NCBI GenBank assembly: GCA_021161135.1
Contig: JAGHBD010000126.1
Location: forward strand, 1-6,782
Source of the DNA: Thermoplasmata archaeon
GTDB lineage: Archaea > Thermoplasmatota > E2 > UBA202 > JdFR-43
Reading direction: 5' to 3'
Length of the DNA stretch: 6,782 nt
This document shows positions 1 through 6,202 of the stretch, one piece after another. Every line of letters begins with the position of its first letter. The stretch's first letter is position 1. Both the position numbers and the translations under genes were made by a program. The notes beneath the pieces were generated by a model. It saw only the letters and a program-made list of their open reading frames with translations, did no database searches and was not told where the DNA came from.

Positions 1-2
1 AA

Positions 3-122
3 CATATTCTTGGGCATTGTAACTGGCAAAGGAGTGCTCCATTCGCTTTCCACAAAAGAATTTCTATCGTCGCAGCATATGAACCAGCAATTTATAACAT
101 GCTGAGAGCTATAAAATTGTAA
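3..122 (+). CDS. possible 3' end of an unidentified gene (partial)
   Basis: A frame open from the left edge runs 39 codons to a TAA at 120-122. It ends in residues like SIVAAYEPAIYNMLRAIKL, and all three arginines are AGA or AGG, as in the confident genes here. It would overlap the tail of the convergent CPBP protease gene by 31 bases. I recognise no family. Other frames of the first 90 bases are also open on both strands, so the region is simply stop-poor and this call is weak. The rest of the first 91 bases shows no RNA or repeat that I can identify. Confidence 0.28.
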   Translation, partial: HILGHCNWQRSAPFAFHKRISIVAAYEPAIYNMLRAIKL

Positions 123-730
123 ATAAAATGGGCAGCCATAGGGGCAATAACGTTATGGAATTTATGAATGAGAAAAGCCAGTATCACGCCAAAGATGAAT
201 GGCATAATGATTTGCAGAAATGTTTGATATTCAAGATGTGCCACTGCAAATAAAAAAGATGAAATTAATGATGCGGGAATAAAGCCAATTTTGTTTTCGA
301 GATGCATATGTATAAGGGAGCGGAAAAAGGTTTCTTCAGTTATGGCCGCCATTATAGATATTGCAAAAGCTAACGGTATGTTAATGTTTTTTCCAATTTC
401 CTCTGCAAGTGGATTTTCTTCTTCGTAACCAATTCCATATAATATCACAGCAGTCATTACCATAAAAGCAATTGCTGTCAAAATGCCATATATCATACTT
501 TCTAATGCCTTCTCTTTTCTGTAATACAGCTTTTTCCATATCTCTCCATACATGAGTAAAACAAAAAGTACAGCTGGGACAAACATTACCATGAAATTGA
601 ATATCATTGAATACACTATTATCTGGGTATTAATCTCATATTCTTGTTTGACTGCCAGAGTTAAGGCAGCAGAGCCATATATGGTTAGAAGAGATAGGGC
701 TAATACGAGATAGGCAGCAAACTTTCTCAT
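92..730 (-). CDS. CPBP family intramembrane metalloprotease (CAAX/Rce1-like)
   Basis: This 212-residue, very hydrophobic protein has about seven predicted membrane spans (roughly residues 5-27, 36-62, 78-100, 118-134, 150-168, 170-190 and 193-211). It carries the three family motifs in order: EETFFR (E132, E133, R137), FAVAH (H165) and HFIYN (H201, N205). In Rce1 and bacterial CPBP proteins these glutamates and histidines form the intramembrane metal/catalytic site. Family members cleave prenylated CAAX proteins in eukaryotes, and process or protect against bacteriocins in bacteria; the archaeal substrate is generally unknown. The gene stands alone, divergent from tRNA-Pro, with 42 bases between them. 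No SD lies before the ATG at 730-728. A TATA-like TAAAATAC at 763-756 sits about 29 bases upstream, so the mRNA is probably leaderless. Length and motifs look intact. The family call is firm; the biological role is unknown. Confidence 0.9.
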   Translation of the reverse strand: MRKFAAYLVLALSLLTIYGSAALTLAVKQEYEINTQIIVYSMIFNFMVMFVPAVLFVLLMYGEIWKKLYYRKEKALESMIYGILTAIAFMVMTAVILYGIGYEEENPLAEEIGKNINIPLAFAISIMAAITEETFFRSLIHMHLENKIGFIPASLISSFLFAVAHLEYQTFLQIIMPFIFGVILAFLIHKFHNVIAPMAAHFIYNFIALSML

Positions 731-740
731 CAGCAGAAAA

Positions 741-750
741 GTTTTTTATC
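741..750 (+). promoter_or_regulatory. box A/TATA-like element for tRNA-Pro
   Basis: The AT stretch GTTTTTTATC, preceded by purine-rich GAAAA (a BRE-like context), is centred about 27 bases before the tRNA 5' end. This is the normal spacing for an archaeal box A. It shares the 42-base gap with the promoter of the divergent protease gene. Confidence 0.45.
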
Positions 751-755
751 CTTTT

Positions 756-763
756 GTATTTTA
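756..763 (-). promoter_or_regulatory. TATA-like box of the CPBP protease gene
   Basis: Read on the minus strand, TAAAATAC is centred about 29 bases before the ATG at 730. That is the spacing expected when transcription starts at or just before the start codon. No SD is visible in between, which supports a leaderless mRNA. Confidence 0.45.
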
Positions 764-772
764 CGATGGAAG

Positions 773-846
<74 letters not shown>

Positions 847-847
847 C

Positions 848-868
848 TATTTTTGCTTTTTCTTCTTT
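848..868 (+). terminator. T-rich terminator after tRNA-Pro
   Basis: Two bases after the discriminator, the plus strand runs into TATTTTTGCTTTTTCTTCTTT. Archaeal RNA polymerase stops on T-runs like this without needing a hairpin, and such tracts are usual behind archaeal tRNA genes. Confidence 0.6.
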
Positions 869-908
869 ACATACCAATTGAATGACTATCGATAAAACCT
901 AAACCGAG

Positions 909-919
909 TAAAAATAAAA
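909..919 (+). promoter_or_regulatory. TATA-like box of the hydroxyacid dehydrogenase gene
   Basis: TAAAAATAAAA is centred about 28 bases before the ATG at 942. A weak GAGATGA at 922-928 lies too far from the ATG (13 bases) to be a convincing SD, so leaderless initiation is the more likely reading. Confidence 0.45.
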
Positions 920-941
920 AAGAGATGAAATATTCACCATC

Positions 942-1916
942 ATGGCGAAAATTTTTATCACCAGGAGGTTGCCTGAAGAAGGATTGAAAATGCTCGATGA
1001 GCATGAAGTAGAGATATATGAAGGAGATGCGCCACCCAGCAAGCAAGAAATCATTGAAGGGATGAGGGGAAAAGATGCCCTTATATGCCTCCTCACTGAC
1101 AAAATCGATAGCGAGGTCATGAATGCTTCTCCTAATCTCAAAATAATAGCAAACTATGCGGTAGGATATGACAACATTGACGTGGGTGAGGCAACAAAAA
1201 GAGGCATTTTTGTTACAAACACACCTGGCGTACTCACTGAAACAGTTGCAGACCTTGCATGGGCTCTCATAATGGCGGCTGCCCGCAGAATCGTGGAAGG
1301 CGACAATTTCATGCGAGAGGGAAAATTCAAAGGGTGGGCTCCGATGCTGCTCCTTGGCAGCGATGTTTATGGTAAAACACTTGGCATAATAGGGGCAGGG
1401 CGAATAGGGCAGGCAGTAGCGAGGAGGGCAAAGGGTTTCAATATGCGCATACTCTATTATAGTAGAAAGAGGAAAGAAAATTTTGAAAAGGAGTGTAACG
1501 CAGAATACGTGGATTTGGAAACTTTGCTTCGAGAAGCAGATTTCATTTCCCTCCATACTCCTCTGACACCTGAAACATATCACATGATTGGAGAAAAGGA
1601 GCTAAAAATGATGAAATCATCTGCATATCTGATAAATACTGGTAGAGGAAAATGTGTCGATGAAAAGGCTTTGGTGAAAGCATTAAAAGAAGGGTGGATC
1701 AGAGGAGCAGCTTTGGATGTATTCGAAAATGAGCCTGAAATTGAGCCTGAGCTAAAAGAACTGGAGAACGTCGTTTTAACACCCCATATAGGCTCGGCAT
1801 CATATGAAACAAGGAGCAGAATGGCTGTTATGGTAGCAGAAAATGTCCTAGCAGCATTGAAGGGCAAGATACCGCCAAATTGCATAAATCCCGAGGCAGC
1901 GAGATATAGGAGCTAA
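942..1916 (+). CDS. gyaR: D-2-hydroxyacid dehydrogenase, probable glyoxylate/hydroxypyruvate reductase
   Basis: This 324-residue cytosolic NAD(P)H-dependent reductase is predicted to convert glyoxylate (and perhaps hydroxypyruvate) to glycolate or glycerate. It follows the D-isomer-specific 2-hydroxyacid dehydrogenase plan: a split substrate domain (about 1-98 and 288-324) around a Rossmann domain. Visible motifs are NYAVGYDNID (71-80), the dinucleotide loop GAGRIG (151-156), and the catalytic triad Arg235 (TGRGK), Glu264 (FENEP) and His282 (TPHIGSAS). After the second Rossmann strand comes SRKRK (174-178) with no acidic residue, which would allow NADPH; this is inference. Many stretches, such as VYGKT, RILYYSRKRK and DVFENEP, closely resemble Thermococcales GyaR, and the length is normal. 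Hydroxypyruvate or phosphonate reductase activity cannot be excluded from sequence. It is monocistronic, and its stop lies 4 bases from the stop of the convergent acyltransferase gene. Confidence 0.9.
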   Translation: MAKIFITRRLPEEGLKMLDEHEVEIYEGDAPPSKQEIIEGMRGKDALICLLTDKIDSEVMNASPNLKIIANYAVGYDNIDVGEATKRGIFVTNTPGVLTETVADLAWALIMAAARRIVEGDNFMREGKFKGWAPMLLLGSDVYGKTLGIIGAGRIGQAVARRAKGFNMRILYYSRKRKENFEKECNAEYVDLETLLREADFISLHTPLTPETYHMIGEKELKMMKSSAYLINTGRGKCVDEKALVKALKEGWIRGAALDVFENEPEIEPELKELENVVLTPHIGSASYETRSRMAVMVAENVLAALKGKIPPNCINPEAARYRS

Positions 1917-1937
1917 CTCCTCATTTTATTTCTTTTG
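1908..1937 (+). terminator. short hairpin plus T-rich tract ending the dehydrogenase gene
   Basis: AGGAG (1908-1912) pairs with CTCCT (1917-1921) around a CTAA loop that contains most of the stop codon. The plus strand then reads CATTTTATTTCTTTT. The T-rich tract is the more important part in archaea; the 5-bp hairpin may be chance. The tract lies inside the end of the opposite gene. Confidence 0.35.
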
Positions 1938-2514
1938 CAGGTATTCCCGCATATACTTTTCCCTTTTCCAGCCTTTTATTTTTTGTTACGAGACTTTTTG
2001 CTCCCACAACCACATTCTCTTCTATGGTTACTCCAGGCATTATGAAGGTTTCCCCGCCTATGAGACAGTTCTTACCTATTTTTACTCTCTTTATCTTTAA
2101 CTTGTCTTCTGCAAGATGTCCTGTTATAAGCGCTCTGCCTCCAACCATTGTAGTATCTCCAATTTCTATGACACACGGGTCAGCAATCCATTCTTCACCA
2201 GCAAGAAAGACATTTTTTCCTATTTTATATCCTATCATAGAAAGATAGAATGATTTTATTGGAGGTAGTACAAATATGTTTATCAGTCGGTAAGTAGGAT
2301 AGTAAAGGGCAAAATACAGGGCGTATTTAAAGGCTGTTTTATCCCTCAAAGATTTTCCATATTCTCCTTCCTCATATTTCAGATTCATAACATTTATAAA
2401 GAAGGCGGTGGAGAAGATGGTGGAGAAAACGAGTATAAGATATGCAACAACAAGAAATATGGAGAAAATAAGGAGGAAAAGATTGCTTATGTCAAGGAAT
2501 TTAAGAATAAACAT
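1921..2514 (-). CDS. membrane-anchored hexapeptide (left-handed beta-helix) acyltransferase
   Basis: This 197-residue protein has a hydrophobic N-terminal third (spans at about 11-43 and 62-88) followed by a left-handed beta-helix domain (about 95-197). Hexapeptide-type turns are visible as IGYKIGKNVFLAG, IEIGDTTMVGG, VKIGKNCLIGG and IEENVVVGAKSLV. The end, VYAGIPAKEIK, is the classic closing motif of O/N-acetyltransferases of this fold. H133 in ALITGH is a plausible catalytic base. Such enzymes transfer acetyl or other acyl groups to sugars or small molecules. Membrane anchoring suggests work on a lipid-linked or cell-surface substrate, but the acceptor cannot be read from sequence. The ATG at 2514 overlaps the stop of the preceding 41-residue ORF (TAATG) and has no SD, so it depends on coupled translation, or the two pieces were once one protein. 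It is the last gene of the minus-strand block. Confidence 0.8.
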   Translation of the reverse strand: MFILKFLDISNLFLLIFSIFLVVAYLILVFSTIFSTAFFINVMNLKYEEGEYGKSLRDKTAFKYALYFALYYPTYRLINIFVLPPIKSFYLSMIGYKIGKNVFLAGEEWIADPCVIEIGDTTMVGGRALITGHLAEDKLKIKRVKIGKNCLIGGETFIMPGVTIEENVVVGAKSLVTKNKRLEKGKVYAGIPAKEIK

Positions 2515-2639
2515 TAGGAAAACAGCGTAGGGAAAATAGCCACACCATATGCCACTATAGGAATAACAAAGAGCAGTATAAGGCGAATGATGCTAATTGC
2601 GTCCCTACCAATTTTCTTTTCCTCTCCTTCATATCTCAT
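2514..2639 (-). CDS. 41-residue single-span membrane protein ORF, hypothetical
   Basis: An ATG at 2639-2637 opens 41 codons ending in TAA at 2516-2514. The product begins with a charged stretch (MRYEGEEKKIGRD), then one hydrophobic span at about residues 15-40 (IIRLILLFVIPIVAYGVAIF), and ends in TLFS. The stop shares one base with the acyltransferase start (TAATG). A TATA-like TTTTTTAT at 2668-2661 is centred 25-26 bases upstream of this ATG, which fits a leaderless mRNA starting here. It begins 33 bases after the Nudix stop. Two readings fit: a small membrane partner co-translated with the acyltransferase, or the first membrane span of a longer acyltransferase separated by a frame change (the frames differ). 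I know no family for it. The proline-containing hydrophobic span and precise coupling argue against a random ORF. Confidence 0.6.
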   Translation of the reverse strand: MRYEGEEKKIGRDAISIIRLILLFVIPIVAYGVAIFPTLFS

Positions 2640-2660
2640 GAAAATGAAACGGCAGGGAAA

Positions 2661-2668
2661 ATAAAAAA
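2661..2668 (-). promoter_or_regulatory. TATA-like box before the 41-residue ORF
   Basis: On the minus strand TTTTTTAT is centred 25-26 bases before the ATG at 2639, so a transcript would begin at the start codon. It sits just inside the 33-base gap after the Nudix gene. The short ORF and acyltransferase could therefore be transcribed separately from the feoB operon or in addition to read-through. Confidence 0.4.
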
Positions 2669-2672
2669 CCTT

Positions 2673-3092
2673 TCAGACTATTTTTCTTCTTTTTAAAAAG
2701 AGGCGAGCTTTTCTCAAAACATTCCTGTCATTTTCATATGTGATTCTTTCCAAAGCATTTTCATAATCAAGCCAGGCGAAATCTGTGTGTTCGTGCGAGA
2801 GTTTAACATCATATGTATTGCTTTCAGCAAGCAAATATATCACCTCTTTATAGATGGTCTTTCCCTCCCTTTTATAAAAATAGCTTATTTTTTCCATAAA
2901 TCCTTCCAGAATTTTCAAATTTTCTTTTTTCAGCCCAGCTTCCTCCTCTGCCTCCCGAAAGAAGGTTTCCTCGAGACTCTCTCCTTTTTCTATATTTCCC
3001 TTGACAAAACCCCAATGCCCCCAGCCATATTTGAGCAGTAGATATTTCCCTTCCCTGAATATTACACCTCCACATGAGCGCTCCACAGGCAC
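2673..3092 (-). CDS. Nudix hydrolase, Ap4A hydrolase (NUDT2) type
   Basis: This 139-residue cytosolic hydrolase is predicted to cleave diadenosine tetraphosphate or related nucleoside polyphosphates (ATP + AMP from Ap4A) with Mg2+. The Nudix box GX5EX7REUXEEXGU is perfect at residues 32-54: G32, E38, R46, E47, E50, E51 and G53 are all present. The substrate-side features WGFVKGNIEKGES (about 27-39) and the late HEHTDFAWL (100-108) match the asymmetric Ap4A hydrolase subgroup better than MutT or ADP-ribose enzymes; this specificity is inference. The start is GTG at 3092-3090. It shares its first base with the TAG stop of the upstream gene (TAGTG) and is preceded by a strong SD, AAAGGAGGTG at 3107-3098, five bases away. 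The N-terminal residues VERSCGGVIF are the usual first strand, so the start is secure. It is co-transcribed with the unknown Cys-motif gene. Confidence 0.88.
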   Translation of the reverse strand: MPVERSCGGVIFREGKYLLLKYGWGHWGFVKGNIEKGESLEETFFREAEEEAGLKKENLKILEGFMEKISYFYKREGKTIYKEVIYLLAESNTYDVKLSHEHTDFAWLDYENALERITYENDRNVLRKARLFLKRRKIV

Positions 3093-4408
3093 TATCCCAC
3101 CTCCTTTAGCAATTGGCGAAATGCATTCTCATAATTTTCCCCTTCTTCTGTCAGCAGTTTCTTTACGTGCCTCGCAAGATGTTTTCCAAATTCAATCTCC
3201 ATTTTTGTGTATTTCCACTCCTCCCCTTTTATACCCATTGCATAAAGGAAAGCATATGAAATCGCCTTTTCTTTTACATCCATTTTCCTATCTTTGAGCA
3301 ATTTCATAACACCTTCCTTTCCTTCTACCCTATATGCCCTCGCCAGAGAATCCACAAATTCCGCTATTTTCCCTCCTTCAATTTTTGGGAGATTCTTTAA
3401 AATTTTCTCCCTCTTTTTCTCATAGTATTCCTTTTTTAATTTTTCAAGATTGACACCGTATTTTTCCAGCAGTTTTGCAGCAGATGGCTGCTCGAGTATT
3501 ATTGCCTTTCTTTCATATCTTAGAATTTCCCTCACTGCCTCTTCCTCCCATTCCTTTGGAGAAAGTATTTCCATGAAAGCCTCAATGTTGTTTCCATAGC
3601 ATTCATTGCCTATCATAAAAACCTTGATACCTTCTATATTCCACATTATTTTTTTCCTGTAATTTTCCATAAAGCTTCTATCGCTCATTTCGCCGTTTAT
3701 ATAATGGCTGAAATCGAGCTTTTGCTGGAGTGCATCTTTTATTAAACACTCTTCGCATTTCATCTTACATTTTACAACTTCTATTTTTATATCCAGCTTT
3801 ATTTCGTCTTCAAAATCAGGATAATGGAAATACTTCTTCATCTCAAGCAGCGTATTTCTATTGCTACAAGCCTTTATCTTTTCCCCCTTCCATACTATTT
3901 CTATATATTCGTTACCATCACATGAAAACAAGCTTTTCATATATTCAATGAATTGTTGAGGTGGTTCTTTTGAACAAATAAGTTTATCGGGCATGGAAAA
4001 AAGATTGACTTTCTTTTTCCTCGCCATTTCAAGATAGGCAAGTAATCTTATATGGGGCTTATCCCAGTTCTGCAAGCCAGCAAGCATCTCATCCTTTGCC
4101 TTTCCTCTTTTTGCATAGTATATGTTTTCGCCGCCAATTTTCATATGGGCTACATAAGGTATTTTTTGCTCTGAGAGAAGAATAACAGAAGCTAAAGCTC
4201 CAATAAAACCTTTCTTTCCCGCGAATTTCTCAATATATTTCTGCTCCCTTAGTTTTTCCACATCTTTTTTCAACTTTTCAAAATAACATTTTTTACAATC
4301 TCCCATGCATTCGGGCAAGGCAAGTAAAGGATTCTCCCTGAATTTCTTAGCTGTTTCAACAAGCTTCTTTTCTATCTGTTTTGAGGCTATTCTGACTTTC
4401 ATCTGCAT
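3092..4408 (-). CDS. uncharacterised protein with two CX3CX2C motifs
   Basis: I do not recognise this 438-residue protein with confidence. It is soluble, lysine- and glutamate-rich, and has no signal peptide or membrane span. Its clearest mark is two cysteine clusters with identical spacing: C34-C38-C41 (CMGDCKKC) and C214-C218-C221 (CKMKCEEC). Each is followed by a charged helix rich in Leu and Lys. Further cysteines lie at 145, 163, 181 and 270. A conserved-looking core is GLQNWDKPHIRLLAYLEMA (111-129). The C-terminal half (from about 285) looks mostly alpha-helical. The clusters could hold Zn or Fe-S. It might belong to an archaeal-only unknown family such as DUF530, but I cannot verify that. 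The ATG at 4408 has GGAGG at 4425-4421, 12 bases upstream, a rather long gap; the alternative Met3 would be further still. It lies 34 bases after feoB and overlaps the Nudix start by one base, so it is probably in the feoB operon. Confidence 0.75.
   Translation of the reverse strand: MQMKVRIASKQIEKKLVETAKKFRENPLLALPECMGDCKKCYFEKLKKDVEKLREQKYIEKFAGKKGFIGALASVILLSEQKIPYVAHMKIGGENIYYAKRGKAKDEMLAGLQNWDKPHIRLLAYLEMARKKKVNLFSMPDKLICSKEPPQQFIEYMKSLFSCDGNEYIEIVWKGEKIKACSNRNTLLEMKKYFHYPDFEDEIKLDIKIEVVKCKMKCEECLIKDALQQKLDFSHYINGEMSDRSFMENYRKKIMWNIEGIKVFMIGNECYGNNIEAFMEILSPKEWEEEAVREILRYERKAIILEQPSAAKLLEKYGVNLEKLKKEYYEKKREKILKNLPKIEGGKIAEFVDSLARAYRVEGKEGVMKLLKDRKMDVKEKAISYAFLYAMGIKGEEWKYTKMEIEFGKHLARHVKKLLTEEGENYENAFRQLLKEVG
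3098..3107 (-). promoter_or_regulatory. strong Shine-Dalgarno for the Nudix GTG start
   Basis: AAAGGAGGTG lies inside the last codons of the upstream gene, five bases before the GTG at 3092. It decides the non-ATG start. Together with the TAGTG overlap it indicates translational coupling. Confidence 0.8.
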
Positions 4409-4420
4409 TATGTCTAATAT

Positions 4421-4425
4421 CCTCC
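4421..4425 (-). promoter_or_regulatory. Shine-Dalgarno for the Cys-motif gene
   Basis: GGAGG within AAAAGGAGGAT lies 12 bases before the ATG at 4408. The spacing is longer than ideal, but no start codon in frame lies between. It sits in the 34-base feoB-to-gene gap and supports internal translation within one operon mRNA. Confidence 0.55.
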
Positions 4426-4442
4426 TTTTATTTCAAATTTTG

Positions 4443-6149
4443 CTACCATCCTATTAAAAGCAATCGCTGCACTCCTCCAACAACAAAGGCAACAAAAAGC
4501 ATGATTGCAAGGGTTTTGAACATATCTTTTAAACCAAGCTCCCTAATAAGAATAGTGAAGGTTGCAACACATGGGAAATATATCGTAAGTATTGTCGACG
4601 CTATAACGAGCTGCTCAGGCGACATATTGAGGGGAAGAAGCATGCCAACCGCAAGATCCTTTCGCAGAAAGCCAGCAATAAGGGCGACGGCAGCCTCCTT
4701 TTTTAAGCCAAACCATGTTACCACAATTGGCTTGAAGAGATTGCTTAAAAAATCTATGAAATGGATTACATAAAGCACATTTATAGCAAAAACGCCAAAG
4801 AAGAGCCATGGTATTGCATCTTTTAGATACCATTGTATTCTCATTGCCAGTTTTTTTGCCACAGCCCTTAAACTCGGCACCCTATATGGCGGTATCTCCA
4901 TGAAAATTTCAGGACTTTCTCCTTTTACAATCCTGCTTAATATAATGCCTGCGATGATATATATTATGGCGAGGGTAATGAAAACCATAACTATATATTT
5001 TATACCATATGCTCCAAGCACACCAAAAATCATTGCAGACTGTGCCATACATGGCACAGAAATGGCAAGAAGCGTCATGGAAATAAATCGCTGCTTTCTA
5101 GTTTCCAAGCTTCTAGTCGCCAGCACACCTGGAACATTGCATCCTAAGCCTAAGAAAACAGGAATAATGCCATAGCCGTGCATACCAAGATGATGAAAAA
5201 TATTATCGGCTAGTGTAGCCAAGCGAGGCAGATAGCCAGTATCCTCCAGCAGAGAAAGGATGGCATAAAATGCTATTATATATGGCAAAACAACACCAAA
5301 AGGAACATATACGCCTGTTGTAAGCACACCAAGAGATTCTTCGAATGAGATTTCTCCATCTATAAGCTGGCCAATGAGAATATCTCTCGCAATCCCTTCT
5401 CCTAAATAATCACTTAAATGAGATAATATACCCGCATATGCATTAAAAATCGGATCCAAAAGTGTGGCTATTCCCTCTCCTATGAATTTTACAGCCAGCA
5501 AGGAGAAGAAAAGAATTGCAAAGGCGATGGGTATGCCTGTGAGTGGTTTTATAGTAATCTCTGCAAGTCTATCTCGCAATGTATGATGTCGATGGTATAT
5601 CCTTGCAACTTTCCTTACTATCTCTCCGATTCTAATCCATCTTTCCTCTTCAGTGAGTTTTAAAGCGAGGGCTTTAGCCTCTTTTAATCTTTCAACAAGC
5701 TTCTTTATTCCTTCTCCTGTTAAAGCAACAGTAGGAACGACAGGCACTCCAAGTTCTTTTTCAAGTTTTTCAACATCTATTTCTATACCCAAATGTTTTG
5801 TTTCATCCCACATGTTGAGGGCTATGATAACGGGGATGTTGCCCTCAAGCAATTGAAGCGTGAGATAAAGATTTCTTTCAAGATTTGTTGCATCAACAAC
5901 ATTTATGACTATATCGGCTTCCTCGAATAGCTTTTTTGCCACCTCCTCCGCCTTGTTGGAGGGTTGGAGGGAATATGTGCCAGGTGCATCTATTATCTCA
6001 TATGTTTCTTTCCCAACTTTCATTGTGCCCTTAAAAAAATCGACTGTTGTTCCTGGATAGTTGGATGCTATTACTCTGGCTCCGGTTAAACGAGAAAATA
6101 CTACGCTTTTGCCAACATTTGGATTTCCCATCAAAACAATTTTTTTCAC
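4443..6149 (-). CDS. feoB: ferrous iron transporter FeoB
   Basis: This inner-membrane Fe(II) importer has an N-terminal GTPase-like domain. With the GTG at 6149 as residue 1 it is 568 residues. G motifs: GNPNVGKS (8-15), PGTT (32-35), DAPG (54-57), NMWD (112-115) and a G5-like VALTGEG (141-147), then the helical guanine-dissociation-inhibitor-like segment. The membrane part starts near 203 and has the family signatures LEDTGYLPR (301-309), GLGCNVPGVLATR (334-346), PCMAQ (366-370) and the C-terminal FPCVATFTIL (525-534). Conserved Cys337, Cys367 and Cys527 are in place. I prefer the GTG over an ATG at 6215: FeoB proteins begin just before the P-loop, and the longer form would run into the divergent DUF488 gene. 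At 568 residues it is compact compared with the more than 700 of many bacterial FeoB, but complete. No feoA or feoC is in the window. It heads the operon with the Cys-motif and Nudix genes. Confidence 0.95.
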   Translation of the reverse strand: MKKIVLMGNPNVGKSVVFSRLTGARVIASNYPGTTVDFFKGTMKVGKETYEIIDAPGTYSLQPSNKAEEVAKKLFEEADIVINVVDATNLERNLYLTLQLLEGNIPVIIALNMWDETKHLGIEIDVEKLEKELGVPVVPTVALTGEGIKKLVERLKEAKALALKLTEEERWIRIGEIVRKVARIYHRHHTLRDRLAEITIKPLTGIPIAFAILFFSLLAVKFIGEGIATLLDPIFNAYAGILSHLSDYLGEGIARDILIGQLIDGEISFEESLGVLTTGVYVPFGVVLPYIIAFYAILSLLEDTGYLPRLATLADNIFHHLGMHGYGIIPVFLGLGCNVPGVLATRSLETRKQRFISMTLLAISVPCMAQSAMIFGVLGAYGIKYIVMVFITLAIIYIIAGIILSRIVKGESPEIFMEIPPYRVPSLRAVAKKLAMRIQWYLKDAIPWLFFGVFAINVLYVIHFIDFLSNLFKPIVVTWFGLKKEAAVALIAGFLRKDLAVGMLLPLNMSPEQLVIASTILTIYFPCVATFTILIRELGLKDMFKTLAIMLFVAFVVGGVQRLLLIGW

Positions 6150-6164
6150 AATGGAAAAATTGAA

Positions 6165-6202
6165 GGTGTATAAAGAAATTTTGATGTGTGAAAATATACA
6201 CC
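6165..6202. promoter_or_regulatory. inverted repeat over the feoB/DUF488 divergent promoter, candidate operator
   Basis: GGTGTATA (6165-6172) and TATACACC (6195-6202) form a perfect 8-base inverted repeat. Their centres are 30 bases apart, close to three helical turns. The left arm overlaps the TATA-like TTTATA (minus strand, 6174-6169) that would serve feoB; the right arm lies in codons 3-5 of the DUF488 gene. A repressor bound here could control both genes. An iron-responsive DtxR-type regulator is the natural guess beside feoB, but nothing in the sequence names the protein. Confidence 0.4.
6169..6174 (-). promoter_or_regulatory. TATA-like box of feoB
   Basis: On the minus strand TTTATA within CTTTATACACC is centred about 22 bases before the GTG at 6149, slightly close but compatible with a leaderless or near-leaderless mRNA. 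No SD precedes the GTG. Confidence 0.4.

Noticed and set aside
867..1583. A 238-codon open frame on the minus strand opposite the dehydrogenase gene
   Set aside because: It runs antisense to a gene with intact catalytic motifs, its product is rich in Cys, His and Phe with no recognisable domain, and its 3' end runs into the tRNA side terminator region. It is a shadow of the real gene's codon pattern.
3092..4408. Radical SAM enzyme, because CX3CX2C is the radical SAM cluster motif
   Set aside because: The motif appears twice, with no following aromatic-plus-GGE region and no TIM-barrel strand pattern. The surrounding sequence is charged and helical, so Zn or other Fe-S binding is at least as likely.
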